Assembly: GCF_963169125.1 (NCBI RefSeq)
Contig: NC_084795.1
Span: 259,713,042 to 259,777,041, forward strand
Origin: Humulus lupulus
Lineage: Eukaryota; Streptophyta; Magnoliopsida; Rosales; Cannabaceae
Direction: 5' to 3'
Length of the DNA stretch: 64,000 nt
Shown here: in pieces, positions 35,083 to 48,010 of the stretch
How positions within the stretch are numbered: the first letter of the stretch is position 1
Layout: every line of letters starts with the position of its first letter
Position numbers and translations under genes: made by a program
Notes under the pieces: generated by a model
What the model saw: the letters and a program-made list of their open reading frames with translations, nothing else
What the model was told of the DNA's origin: nothing
Database searches by the model: none

Positions 35083-37607
35083 TGTAATGCCCTACTTCCT
35101 TAGAGCCGTTACTAAGTGAGTTTTAAAACGAAAAATGTGCAATGAACTCGCTAACCGAGATTTTTAAAACAAAAGTGTGACTAAGCAAAAGTTAAGGCTG
35201 TAATCTTTAAAAATGTGTTGTTTCATAGAAAACTTCTAGTATTTAACATTTGGGATCCCAAAATAAGGTTTGAAAACTATTTACAACTTAAAATAAGTTT
35301 ACAGTCGTTAATTATTAAAATCACCGATTATTACAGCCATTTCTCAAATAAACCCCCAACAAAAGCAGTCGGGCAGACCAAACATGTACGCGTCGCTTCA
35401 CGCTCTCCGTACTCATGGCTGGTTGACCCAATCTTTGCTCTTACCTGCAACACAGAGCACCCATGAGCCGAAGCCCAGCAAGAAAACTCATACATTACAT
35501 AACATATGCGATTTATATAGTTAACATATCAGATAATCCACAGATAAACAAGTATTCCATCAGACTAAACAAACATGGCCATGCCGTCCCAGAGGCATTA
35601 CCTAAGCCTGGGGTCTCGGTCCTCACCGTAAGGATATCCCCTGTATCCATTGGGGTCCCACCCTGTCTACAAGCACTTCACATGCTAAGTGTTACTCCCG
35701 GCCCCACTGCCGTTCTCGGCCTTTCGCCGTTCTCAGCTCCTTTGCCGTTCTCGGCTCCTTGCCGTTTCGGCTCTTTTGCCGTTCATTCTTACTATAATCA
35801 CAAATAGCATAACTCAAATAACATTCAAACCTATATCAATTCAATTAAGTCTGCACCCTAACATGTAATGCAATATAGGGTCGTGCCCTGCAATCAATTC
35901 AATTAAGTCTACACCCTAACATGTAATGCAATATAGGGTCGTGCCCTGCAATCACACTATGGGTCCATGCCCTGTCCTACGGGTGCTATAGTTTGCTTAC
36001 CTATCAATTTGATAGCTTTCATCACTTGACTCTTTGAGCTCGATCCACTCGAGCCTTAGCGCACACCTAATGACAACCATAGGTCAAAGTCATCACCGAA
36101 CCTCAAGTCCGAAAACCTAGCCTCGGGACCAATCCCGAGCCCCTCGGGAAGTCCTAGATCCACAAAACAAGGTGGTGGAATCGAACCCCGAACCCTAGGT
36201 CAAAATCCCTCAAAAATAACCCAAAAACCCCTTTCTGGGAACAGGGTAGTGCTACAGCGCTCAAAAGAGGGCGCTATAGCGCTACAAGCAAAACCAGCAT
36301 CCCCAGAAACAAGGCCTAGCGCTATAGCGCCCAAAGACTAGCGTTGTAGCGCTAGTTGCAGGCAGGCAACCCTCATTTTCTTTTTCTGCGATTTCTTTGA
36401 GCCAATCTCAACCCAAACTTCCCCAAATCTTCACAAAACTCAAAATCAAGCTTATTAACACTCTCCACTCATCCCAAGCATCCCCAAATCTGAAAACCCA
36501 AGCTCACACATCCCAAATCTCAAGATTCACCATAGATGAACCCTAAACCCAGAAATTCAGTCAAACATCAAGTTAAAGGCTTAGAATTCATACCGTTGAT
36601 GCAATTTCGACTTTGATTCAACTCCTAGACCTCCTTAGCTTGATCTTCTCAAAGCTTGCCCAGAAATTCCCCTAAGATTTCCATAAATCCAGCTTAGATA
36701 CACAGCCCAAACCAGTCAAAACCCAAAACTGAAAACTCTAAAAACGTACCTCAAACATTGATGTGATCTTGCTAATCCCTTGCCAAATCTTCAAGCCTAG
36801 CTTAGGATCCTTGATGCTCAGCCTATCCTAGCTCTCCTCTGAGCTTTGCCCCAAGAAATTTGAAGAGAAATGGTGCTAGAATCCTCAAACCGCCCCTTTT
36901 AGGAAAACCCTCTGTTTTTCTCTCTTTTCTTTTTCTTCCTTTTTCTTTCTTTTCTTTCTTTTCTTCCACAGCCATCACACTCTCTCTATAAATCCCACTA
37001 AGTATATAAAGCCCCAATATACTAATCTCTAAGAAGCCAATTGACCAAAATGCCCTCCCTATTAATTCTTAACCCTTCTGTCCACATAGGGCCATTTTAG
37101 TCATTTTACCCAATTCCCGCTAATTCCTCAAGTGTCTCTAATATTTTCCCGTTGCTTCCCAATACCTGATAAATCACCAAATATGTATTCCTAATCATCA
37201 AAATTAATCTCAATATACTCATTAAATTCCTATTTATACCCCCAGGCTCACCCCGAGCCGGGTATAAATCTCCGCCTCGACTTTTCCGCTAGTCTGCTCA
37301 CTGGGATCATCTCGAGTCACAAATCACAGATACATCCACATCACAATGTGGTCTCAACAATCATCACATATCAATACAATTATGCCCAAAATGGCCAAAA
37401 TTACTATCATGCCCTTCTAACACAATCAGGGCCTACATGCATACTAATACACATAGTCATGCATCTCAAATAGGAAAATAGTCATATAACATGCTTTAAA
37501 TCATAACCATGCATTTTACTCATTAAAGTCACACATAAATCCCAATATGCCCTCTAGGCACACTAATCAAGACCCTTAAGCCTTATTAGCAAATTTGGGT
37601 TGTTACA
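35083..37607 (-). mobile_element. Solo LTR S3 (gypsy Tekay-type, minus)
   Basis: It starts TGTAATGCCC, ends TTGTTACA, and has the perfect duplication AACCC (35078-35082 and 37608-37612). Orientation follows from the shared motifs: donor-like at 35981-36002 and second motif at 35437-35465, both minus, and a TATA-like TTTATATACTTAG near 36997-37012 (minus). A block with GCGCTATAGCGC words lies at 36245-36360. The run at 35690-35785 repeats TGCCGTTCTCGGCTC. An 81-bp stretch at 35840-35954 is tandemly duplicated. No coding region. Confidence 0.93.
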
Positions 37608-38440
37608 AACCCTATATATCTACTTGATAAGAAACTATTGAAACTCGTAAGCAACTCATAAAGCAACCCAAAAAGCAACTCTTGAAACTCTAAAGCTCCT
37701 CAGCAACTCATATATCAACCCTATATATCAACTTGTTAAGCAACCATTAAAACTTGTAAGCAACCCTATTGAGCAACCCATAAAACTCTTAAGCAACCCT
37801 TGAAACGCTAAAGCTTATGAGCAACTCATAAAGAGACATTTAAGCAACTTATTCAACAACCTATAAGAAACTACCAATCATTATAATCAACACATGCAAC
37901 AAACTTTACTATTACTTTATGAACCCATAAGCAAAATGTACAAAATATAAATAAATGCTTAAGCAACCTCTTCAGTAACATTTATAACTCCTTAAGCAAT
38001 TAGGAAACAACCTATTCAACAACCCACATCCTTTATTATGCAACATATACAACAACATTTATAACTACTTAAGCAACTATAAAGCAACATATGCAGCAAC
38101 CCACGATCATTATTATAACCTAATTATTAGCAACCCTTAAAGAAACTCATAAGTAATATATAAAGAGTCATTTAAGCAACCTATTCAGCAACTACCAACC
38201 ATTATAATCAACATATGCAACAAACTTTATTATTACTTTAGCAACCCATAAGCAACATGTACAACAAATAAATAAATTCTTAAGCAACCTCTTCAACAAC
38301 ATTTATAACCTCTTAAGCAACTAGGAATCAACCTATTCAGTAACCCAAATCATTATATGTAACATAAGCAACTCATAAGCAACATATACAACAACCTATT
38401 CAGAGTAACCTTTGACACACCCAACACAAAAATAAAGTAA
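37608..38440. repeat. AAGCAAC-rich repeat with 321-bp higher-order unit
   Basis: It continues the repeat at 34891. A larger unit is visible: the stretch starting CTACCAATCATTATAATCAAC at 37871 recurs at 38192, a period of 321 bp, with the same order of words (CAACAAACTTTA, TAAGCAACCTCTTCA, CATTTATAAC). There is no coding potential on either strand. Confidence 0.8.
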
Positions 38441-39427
38441 CAAAAGTAATAATAGAGAAAATTAAGCTACCAATTGATCTAAACAAATTATAAAATCATA
38501 TTTAACTCTTTTGAAGAACTCCCCCTTAAATCCCAAGAACTTGGCATTTGCTTGTTCTCATACCTTCTTCCAATTACTTGTTTTATGAATGTTATTGCCT
38601 CAACCTATGGATTTAAAGCAACCCATTCAAATTTAGCCAAATCAATAAATTAGTTTTGTTTCTTTTTTCTTTTTCAAAAGCCAAATTTCAGTTGTGGGTA
38701 GCAGAATTCTATTCCACTTTACAACTGTTTTGGAATACATTATATGATATTCATTTAATTTAGTTGATTATATCATATTTATAAGTGAATTGAATTTTAA
38801 AATTAAAACTTACCTCAAAGTTGCAAAGATTTTAATTGTTGGGTTTGATTTTGAAGTCAAAATTCAAAAAGAGCTTTCAACCATAGCATCTAACAATATT
38901 GGCTGGTTTTTTAATTTTAATTTTAAACTTGGTTGATATGGTGTTTTGGATTTGATGGGAGCATTTATTTATGGAGATTGAAGCTCACATTTGCCCTAAC
39001 AATGGCTGCCACATGAGTTCCATGAGCCAAAGTTGCTAATTTCCATTATTTTTTTCTCTGAAATCATTGAAGTCATTATTTGTTGGAGATTGAAGCTCAC
39101 ATTTTCCCTAACAATGAGCGCTGCAGGAGTTCCATGAGCCAAAGTTGCCATTTTTCCTTCTTTTTCTCTAAAATGGCTGGAGTCATTAATGGAGGCTGGT
39201 GACTTTTTTGTTGTTGAGGAAACCGTATAATTGGAAAGAAAAGTTAGTTTTATCTATTTTTTCATTAATTTTGTAATTACCGTATATATGAATTAAAACT
39301 TGTATATTTGGGTATTATTAAAAAATTCCCAAATTGATATTTATGCATTTATGAAATAATACATTATTTTAATAAATAAATGAGAAAAAATCGGGGAAGC
39401 ACAGCAGTGCTTCACACTAGCTACTGT
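38441..39427. repeat. AT-rich non-coding DNA with 112-bp tandem duplication
   Basis: No gene. GGAGATTGAAGCTCACAT at 38973 recurs at 39085, and the copies stay similar to about 39195 (CATGAGTTCCATGAGCCAAAG in copy one; GGAGTTCCATGAGCCAAAG in copy two). At 39396-39413 a hairpin GAAGCAC...GTGCTTC is followed by ACACTAG, which resembles the 3' end of a Helitron. The 5' end of such an element was not found. Confidence 0.6.
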
Positions 39428-40770
39428 TGTAAGACCTGAAATCCTAAATGGTTGACCCACTAGGAAACGCCATCATTTACCTAGTCATCAACTCACTTTT
39501 AAAAGTCAACTTTCATAAACCAAGTCGTTAAAAACATAAAATACTTTCATAAACCATAATAAGGCGTTTACAGTGCAAACTGTGTTTAAAACATACATGA
39601 GTTTGAGATCTCAATAATTAAAAACGAAATATAGTTGATAAACAGTGAAAAACAAAGTACTTGCCCGAATGACCTTCTTGACTCGTTTGGAAACATGAAA
39701 CATACTTAGTAAGGACACATGACATAAAGTGGGAGACCTTTGGAAACCCCACCAATCCTACAGGTCAGTTAATCATAGGATACATACTCGGACAAGATCC
39801 CCTCTAGCTCACCAGCACCAAGTACTTATGCCTTACTCTTACTTGCACACATAGAGTAATTAATGAGCAATAACGCCCAGTAAGGAAGCGAAACATACAT
39901 ATAAACATAACCCTATCATAACATAATCTTAAAACTAGCCAACATATCTTCTTAGCAAATCATCCATAAATATATATTCTAATAAAGATAACATCATATT
40001 ATATAAATACTTGTAACCATAACATAATCTTGTATTTGGCAGATTTGGTAAAACTTAATCCATTTCTCCACCCAATACTGCAACATATATATAAATATTA
40101 CCTAATTGGAGCCACTGTGATCCTATCATAACATAACAAAATATAATGGAAGATAACATAAGGTAACATAACATAAATAAGAATTATCTCATATCATAAA
40201 GCCAACAGGATCATAACATATCAACGCATAAAGAGGTGTTCAACCTCAAGACCTCTGTTATTAGGAGAATAACCACTACCCACACTAAATGGTAAACTCC
40301 ATGATGACTACTTTGTAAAGTAAGCCTTCCACAACACGGTTTTATTGTCACCCACAACTACACAACCATAACATACAAAACATAGCATTTGCATCCAGAG
40401 CATTTCCTGATCATAATTAGACCATATGAAACACACACACACACACACATATATATATAGTTTCATAACATTTTTAGCATCATAAAAAGCATATAGTTTC
40501 CACATATCCTAAATTACTCTTGGTACAAAATTTCCTTACCTGGAGTCCTTTGCTTGACTTTCCTTTTTTGAGTGGGATCACCTCTAGGTCCTATGAATCT
40601 AAACAAGACGTATAACTTAGCTTATGATCATACTACATCTTATAAGATGTAGTATAAATAATTTCAAGGACAACTTACCCCCAAAATCCTATTCTCGACA
40701 CTTCGCCCAAACCCGAGCCCTCAAGGTAAACTGAACAAAATGCCTCTATCGGTAATCCAACATTTCACAT

Positions 40771-41509
40771 TGTTTAACCCAATTTTGACTTGATGATGTG
40801 GCTTCTACAAAAGAGACACATGGCGTCATACCACATTAAATTCAGAGAGTTGATCGAAATGAGTAGCTGCTCAAGAAGGCTACGTCAGAATATAAAATAT
40901 TGCTTAGCAAAGATCCAGTAACCTACTTGATGATGGAGCAGACTAATGCCACCTCTGAAGCTGCTCGAAGTACAAGACTTGCTCGATGAGCAGGATGATT
41001 TAACCTGAAGATTTGGGTTTCATGAGACACCATCAAATATCCCAAGATATTTATGTAAGTGATATTTAAACTGTATTATTCCTATATTATTTGAATATGT
41101 AACTGAATGTAATGATCCCACACATACATGTGTAGGGCCTAGATTTGCTTGTAAGGGCTCATAGCCCACTAAGACTCTCATAAATAAGGGGTTCATTCAA
41201 TCATTAACGCTAAGTAAAAATTACGAGAGGAAAAGCTAGAGATTTCCTTTGTAAGCACTTTACGTACAAAACCCTTCGAAATTGTATTCTTTTGTCAGCT
41301 TAAGAAACTCAATTGAACCTTGTTTCTTCTTGATCTTGAGTTTGAGACTTCTTTGATAAATAAAAGTACAAGTGGATGTAGGTCATTTCCAACTCTGGGG
41401 GCTGAACCACTATAAAATATTTTGTGTTGTTTTCTTGGTTTCAGTACATTATAATTCTTTAAAATAGTTTAAATTGACTCAGTGTCGTTGACCAAAACGC
41501 TGGTCAACA
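40771..41509 (+). mobile_element. Solo LTR S4 (739 bp)
   Basis: It starts TGTTTAACCC, ends GGTCAACA, and is flanked by the perfect duplication CACAT (40766-40770 and 41510-41514). A TATA-like CATAAATAAGGGG near 41180 gives plus orientation. The 3' end is a hairpin GTTGACCA...TGGTCAAC (41487-41508), structurally like that of S1. No coding region. Confidence 0.92.
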
Positions 41510-41716
41510 CACATAGATAAATTATTTTCCCCAAAAATAATTATTTTAAACTTAAGTCTCAAAATCCAAGGCAAATCTCCAATTATTTCTCAAAATAATT
41601 AATTTCCAAGGCCCGACCCCTATCACTTTTCTGAGTCTATAAATTTTTTAAATCATGAACTTATTCATCAAGTATTTTCTACGCCTCAAAATACATTCCA
41701 AGTTTTAAATCCAAAA

Positions 41717-44015
41717 TGTAACGCCCTGGATAGCTAAGACCACTACACTGTGTATTTGTAAAGGTGCGGGACTTGCTAATCAAGTCATTTAGAAAGAAAA
41801 AAAAACGTGTTTGCTAAAGTCATTAATGCGCTAGGATTAAAAGGTTTTGGTCTCAAAAGAAACTTTTCATATAATTAAACATTTAAGACATGGGATCCCA
41901 AAAGAAACAACGTTTAAAAGTTGGTTTACAAAATTGACAGTGTATAGACAACCGCTAGCCATTCTAAAGGCAAAACAGATGTTTATGGTTCTCCTGTCCC
42001 CGTCTCCCCTCAACCGTGGCAGCTGAGAAACTGTTCATGTACATTCTGCTCTTAGAGCTCTCCGAGTCAAGGTTGATCAATCTTGCCCTTGCCTTTACCT
42101 GCACCACAAAGCACCCGTGAGCCAAGGCCCAACAAGAAAACATAACATCATATAACGAGCAATGATAACAGTTGAATAACCCTTTAAGCATGATCATATA
42201 CTTAGCATATCACATTAATCACATAGCACGTAGATACAATCAAAGATTCAGCCAATCAACACTCAACTATACAGTACGACTAATTCACCAACCAATAACA
42301 ACAATCAAATCACATATTATTCAGGGTCGACACCTTAGGTCGCACCCTCGATTTACCTCACTGACTCCAGCCCACTTAAACTGAGCTCAGTGCATAATAA
42401 GCTGTCCTCAGCTACCAGTGGCCGAGCCATGCCCTGTACGCTAATGTAAACTTTGGCACTTTTAGGTCATTTGTTTACTATTTGCATGGAATAATACCAT
42501 CCTCTATAAAACATACAGATCAAGGAACCCTTAGTCCCATAATAAATCCACAATCGGGTGCAGTTTTCTTACCTTTAATTTACAACCGCTTTGGTTAAGT
42601 GAAATGCCCCTTGAGCACGATCCGTCTCCCGAGCCCTAGCTTTTACCTAGTCACAACCAAGATAAGGGATTCCATTAATATTTGAATAAATATTTTTGGG
42701 TGAAGTTCTAGCTTCCGAGACATCGAATTCCACCAAGCACGGTGGTAGAATCGATCCCGAGCACCCTAGGTTAGGTTCCCGCGCTTAAAACTTTCAAACA
42801 ATAAAAAATGCCCTTAAGGGCCGCGGCCCGCCCCCTAAAACAGAGGCTAGGCCTCTCTGACCACAGACATGCACCGCGGTTCTGCCCTGTGGCGGCGCGA
42901 CGCTCCCCTACTGTAGAGCCTCCTTGGCTCTTCTTTGCTTCGCAGGGCCGCAACACTCTAGAATAGAGTCGCGGCCCAGCCCCTCATGCCCAGAAAATCC
43001 ACCATTCGTTACATCCCAACCTTGCTCAAACCACCCCAAAGCACCCTAATTCCAAAACCCATTGATCACAAAACTTCTAACATGATTTTAGCAACAAAAT
43101 CCAGCAGAAACCTAGCTTAAAAACTCATTGAAATCCCATTTTAATTTTTGAAACCCAAAAGCTCAAGAACATAAAAAACAGCAATGAAACACCAAAATTC
43201 AGCCATTAGATCATGGATTCAAGCTTACCTCCACTGCAGAATCAACTCCCTTACGATTTCCAAGCTAAAACCCAAGCTTTTTAGCTTCAATTCAGTCCTT
43301 AAATTTCAAAACCATAAACACTTTAAAACCCAGCCAAAACACAGAATTCTAATGATCAAGACTATGATTCAACTCTTACCTTAGTCCTGGTTGATTCCCT
43401 TAGTTAAGACTGAGCTAATCCCTCAAAACTTCAGCTCAAATCACAGAGTTCCAACTGAATCTCCTTAGTTTTTAGTAGTTTTCTTAAGAGAGAGAAGAGA
43501 AGGAAGAAAGGAACAAAAATGGTCAGTTTGGGTTTTCGTTCTACTATTTTCTATTTTACTTAGTCTAACCTTAGTTAATTAAGTCAATCTCGAGGCTCGG
43601 GGTAATGGAAACGTCCTCGAGGGCAAAATGGTAAAATTCTCCAATATTCCCGCCTAAGCTTCCTAACCTCAAATATATCTCCAATATTTTATTTCCATAA
43701 CCCGATAACCCAAATAATCATCTAATACTTGAAATACCCCTTGACTTGCCCCAAGTCAAGTATTAAGCCCCTTTGTGACTTTCCCGCTAACTAGCTCCCT
43801 AGGATCGCCTCAAGTCGTATGCTGCAGATTTACCCACATAATAATGTGGTTCTCACAAATATAACATATAATCACATTTACATTCATATAACCATACAAG
43901 CATGCTTATCATATAATCACATGTTAAATTAATAAATTCACACATAAACCAATCATTCCTTCCTGGCACACTAATTAAGGCCCTTAAGCCATATTAGTGA
44001 TTTTGGGTCGTTACA
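41717..44015 (-). mobile_element. Solo LTR S5 (gypsy Tekay-type, minus)
   Basis: It starts TGTAACGCCCTGG, ends GTCGTTACA, and is flanked by the perfect duplication CAAAA (41712-41716 and 44016-44020). It carries the donor-like motif at 42556-42576 and the second motif at 42092-42120 (minus). A GC-rich block at 42815-42980 holds GGCCGCGGCCC-type words. No gag or pol is present, so it is a solo LTR. Confidence 0.95.
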
Positions 44016-44351
44016 CAAAACCCGAACCTTAACTCGTGAAATCCCGAGCCTCAAGATCCATTACCATTTTGGACCCTTTGGCCATGCATGGACTTCACGT
44101 GCATGGCTCATGCAAAGGACCTAAGCACACATGGCCTAAGGCCTCTCACTAGGCTCACCCGAGCCTTTGCTACAGACTACCATCATTATCATCATCTCCA
44201 TCATCATCATCATCACCTCGGACAATCACCATGGCCACTGTAACCACCACCACCACCATTATTCTAACCACCACAATGGTGGTTCTCTCTAGTGCCCAAG
44301 CACACACCAAAGGCCCATAGGGGTTGGTGCCTCCCTAACCCGAGCCTATAC

Positions 44352-47300
44352 TATTAGAATTGGTTAAAATTCAAAGTCCAAGCGGTTTTACAAAAGCTAG
44401 GTGTAAAATACTAAATGGTTTCACATAGTGAAGATGTGAAATTTAACTTTTTGTTGTAGGCATTTAAACATTCTATTTTGGGTCAAAAGTGATACATTGA
44501 GGTATCTAAGGATGCCCAAAAAGTTTGGGAGCATTTGGATGTGTTTAAGGTCACTTTTGAGAAGTTGGACCTACCTAAGTGGTATTATGTCTCCTCTTTG
44601 GAGGCGATGCATCACCTGAAACCTTAGGGTTGTAACGATGCACCGCAGGTGATGCCTCGCCTGCTTATAGGCAATGCATCTCTTATAGGTAGGTGACGAA
44701 TCTCCAAGCATGTCGGTACAGACACGTGTTTTAAGCTCCAAATAATGTGTTTAAAATTTCAATCCTATTGGTTGGACTTAACCAGGGTGCATGTAGCGTC
44801 CCAAAACTCCTAATGAGATTTACTACTTTAATTAGTGTACCAGGAGGGTATGTGGGGGTAATTATATGAATTATATTATTATATAATTGAGTATACATGA
44901 TTATGTGTCTTAAATGTGTTTAAAGACCCGCTTTTGTTAGAATTGGGCATTTTCATAATTTTGACCAGCTGAGGGTATATTTGTAATTATTTTTTGTTAT
45001 GTGCTTTGAGACCACATTATTATGTAGATATATGTGATATTCAACATGAGTGGATCATTTCGAACAATTTTAGCGGAAAAGTCACAACGGGAAAAAAATG
45101 CCCACCTCTGGTCGAGTCTACGGGTATTTTAGGCATTTCTATAATTTGGGATAATCGATGAAATAAAATTAATTTGTGGAATAACTATGTTTAGTAGATA
45201 TTAGTGATAATTTGGAGATTAGTGGTGTGATTAGATTTTTAGGAAAATGACCAAAATGTCATTGGGTTTAGTTTTGATGTTAAGTAAATGTGAAGGAAAA
45301 ATGGTCTTTTTGCCATGGAATCAGACAAATTGGCTAAGTCTTGGAACCAAGCTACCATACACATTCAAACACTCACCCTAACCTTCTAGTTTTCTCCTTT
45401 TTCTTCTTGTCATAGCTCACCAAAAGTAAAGAGGCCATACTTGGAATTTTGAAGATTTCTAGAGGAATTGAGCTTCAAAGAGAAGGATAGCAGCTACTAG
45501 GACTTGATAATAGCCTAAGGGATTTGAATTTCCAGCTGAGAGGTATGGATTTCTTCCCCCATGTTCTTGAGTTAGTTGCTTGTTCTTGATGGGATTTTTG
45601 GGAATTTTGAGTTTGATTTTGATAATTCGTGACTCTAGGCTGTGTAGGTGTGTATATTGATGATAGTAATTGATTTTTAACTGATTTAAAGGTTTAATTG
45701 CTGCTGAATTTCTGAAACCAAGCTTGAATTATCGGATTTGGGGCAAATGGGTGTTAGAACCCTAAAATGTGCAACTTGTGGGTTTAAGTGGTAATTTAAA
45801 GTTTTGATAGTGTCATGATGTTGCATATTGATTATATAAATTGTATTGAGATTGGATTCTACATAAAAATTGGCTAAAAACTGGTTGGGGTCGATTTGAG
45901 ATAGCTGAAATTCGCAATTTGGGAAAAGTGAAATATATGGGTTATGATTTGAGGTTTCAAGGACCTAGCGCGAGCGCACTAGAATCTAGCACGACTACGC
46001 TAGTGTCTCAGAAGGCCCTCAATTTTGCAATATCGTGATCACTCTAGGATTTGAAAACCCTAAACTTTCTGAGGGCGCGACCGCGCAAAATGCCCCGAAA
46101 TGATGTTTTATGATTTTTGGGAATTAGGCTCGGGATTTCAAGGATCTATTTTGGGAGCCCACTTTTGGGCTCAGGGGATGATACCATTACTGTGTTGAAT
46201 GGAATTGGAGGCCTCGAGAGCTAGGGTGTAGTTTTAGAACCCATAATTGGACTTACTTCCTGATGAGCATATCATTAATGTTGTGATTAGGGTTTTCGAG
46301 GGGCTCGGGAAAAGGATCGCACTCAAGGTCGCTCCGTCTTCAGCACATGACTCGAGGTAAGAAAACTAGCACATGCACTAGAGCAAGGATTGGCCCCAAT
46401 ATTGATATGTGAATTGTTATAACTGTATACTTGAATGTTTAGCTAGGGCTATGTACCATTGTATTATATTTATATATGTCGCATCTGGTTGCATTATATT
46501 TTTTGTGGTTGATCGACATGGGACGTATTTGGTGATAATCATGCAGAATGTAGGCCGTAATGGAAGGGCCTCTGTGGGGTGTTGTACACACTCGTCCAAC
46601 ACAGGCCACAGGATTGGCGCCCCAGTGATGTGTTTCACTCGGCATAGGTCGTGTAAACTATTCATATACTGAAATTAGTTCATTTATAATCTATGAAGCA
46701 TGTTTTTTGATTGGATATTTGTTATGCTTTGATGGGTTTTCTTACTGGGCATTGGCACACAGGTTCTCTATGGTGTAGGTGAATGAAAGGGGATTGTCGA
46801 CCAGCCATGAGTTGGACGGTTTTGGAGTGGCGCATACATGTTTGGCCTGCTCAGCCGCCACGATCGGGATATTTTGAAGGACTTAGAGTAAAAGTCCCTT
46901 TTAATGCTTAGGTCGACTATTTTGAGAATATTAAATGTAAATTTATTTTATTTAAACTCTTTAAGGATCCCATGTAAATATTTAAAGTTTAAATGGAATA
47001 GTTTATACTCTTTGACCAAAAATTTTAGTACTTAACCTTCACTTAATTTTAATTACACTTTTAACTCTGAATGACTCGCTTAACGGGTTAAGTACTATTT
47101 TAAACACATAATGTAATAACCCTAGATTAGTAGAGCGTTACAATGCCTACACTATAAAAGGATTCTCTTAGAGTTTTGATGGACTTGATCACTCTTTCAA
47201 ATCTCTCTCTAACATCTCTCTCTCTAGCTCTCAAGATCACAAGTTTTCTCCAAGAAATTCATAAAGAAAGAGCTTGACTTTGTGCATTTCAAGGTTTTTT

Positions 47301-47592
47301 CGATCCCAATTCCCTTTCCTACTAGAGAAAGCCTCAAGCATCCATCAAGGTCTAGGAAATTGAGAATTCAAACATTGATACATCTCATGTATAAGCCTTG
47401 TTTTTTATTCTAATCAACAAATGATTCAACTGGTGATTCTACCTATGGTTTGAAGCTTGCAAGAAGATCAAAGAGTTTGTTCTACAACTAGGGTTTGCAT
47501 CATTCTATCCTATTCTTTTATTAGACTCTGTCAAGGATAATTATGTGTAGATTCTTATTATTGTGGTGGTGTAACCTCATTCTATCCCAACA
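44352..47592 (+). mobile_element. Solo copia LTR S6, split by S7
   Basis: It starts TATTAGAATTGG (TG changed to TA) and ends ATCCCAACA. The flanks TATAC (44347-44351) and TACAC (47593-47597) are a 5-bp duplication with one mismatch. Without the 2351-bp insert S7 the LTR is about 890 bp. It belongs to the same family as the LTR pieces of element E at 48747-49495 (inverted) and 54260-54410. TATA box ACTATAAAAGG at 47150-47160. It contains GATGCATCACCTG-type short repeats around 44605-44690. Confidence 0.85.
44792..47142 (+). mobile_element. Solo LTR S7 inside S6
   Basis: It starts TGTAGCGTCCC and ends AGCGTTACA. The flanking pentamers GTGCA (44787-44791) and ATGCC (47143-47147) agree at three places. 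The uninterrupted relative at 49186-49260 (minus) shows GGTGCC at this spot, which supports an original GTGCC duplication with one change on each side. The donor-like motif is at 46354-46373, and a degraded second motif is near 46768-46790. Confidence 0.88.
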
Positions 47593-48010
47593 TACACCAT
47601 ACACACGACACTTAAACCATGTTAGCACCACCTCACCGCCAGCCAACAACCATTAAAACCAGTGGTGGTTCTTTTCAAAATGATAACCACTCCATGAGCA
47701 TTCAAGATCCATCATTAAACTTAGATCTAAATAACAAGAATCATCATCTTATGTTCTAATCCTCAAGAACATATTATCAAGGTTTTATTACTAACAATAT
47801 TTTAACCCAACATCAAGAAATAACAATCAAACTTCCAGCATGAAAACTCACCTCTAGATCTTAAACCAAAAGATTCAATCACCAAGTTTTGGTTGTCAAA
47901 ATTCTGCAACATCAAATATAATCCTAAGTAACCATCTATGATCATCAATACTTGAGAAAAATAAAAGGAAACTAGCTATTGATGACGATCTATGCCCAGG
48001 TAATGTTATA

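Larger units (their letters stand above)
39428..48010 (-). mobile_element. Old minus-oriented LTR-like remnant hosting several solo LTRs
   Basis: Segments 39428-40770, 41510-41716, 44016-44351 and 47593 to about 48010 become continuous when the three inserted LTRs are removed, because each is bounded by its own target duplication. The remnant starts TGTAAGACCTG and shows minus-sense LTR-like landmarks (CTTACCTGGAGTCC at about 40535, CACCTCTAGATC at about 47850). I found no matching right edge, so its nature as an LTR is inferred. A CAT-rich microsatellite lies at 44170-44215 and an (AC)n/(AT)n run at 40431-40460. Confidence 0.5.

Noticed and set aside
35463..35807. 114-codon ORF as a possible gene
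   Set aside because: It lies inside solo LTR S3 and is built partly from the TGCCGTTCTCGGCTC repeat.
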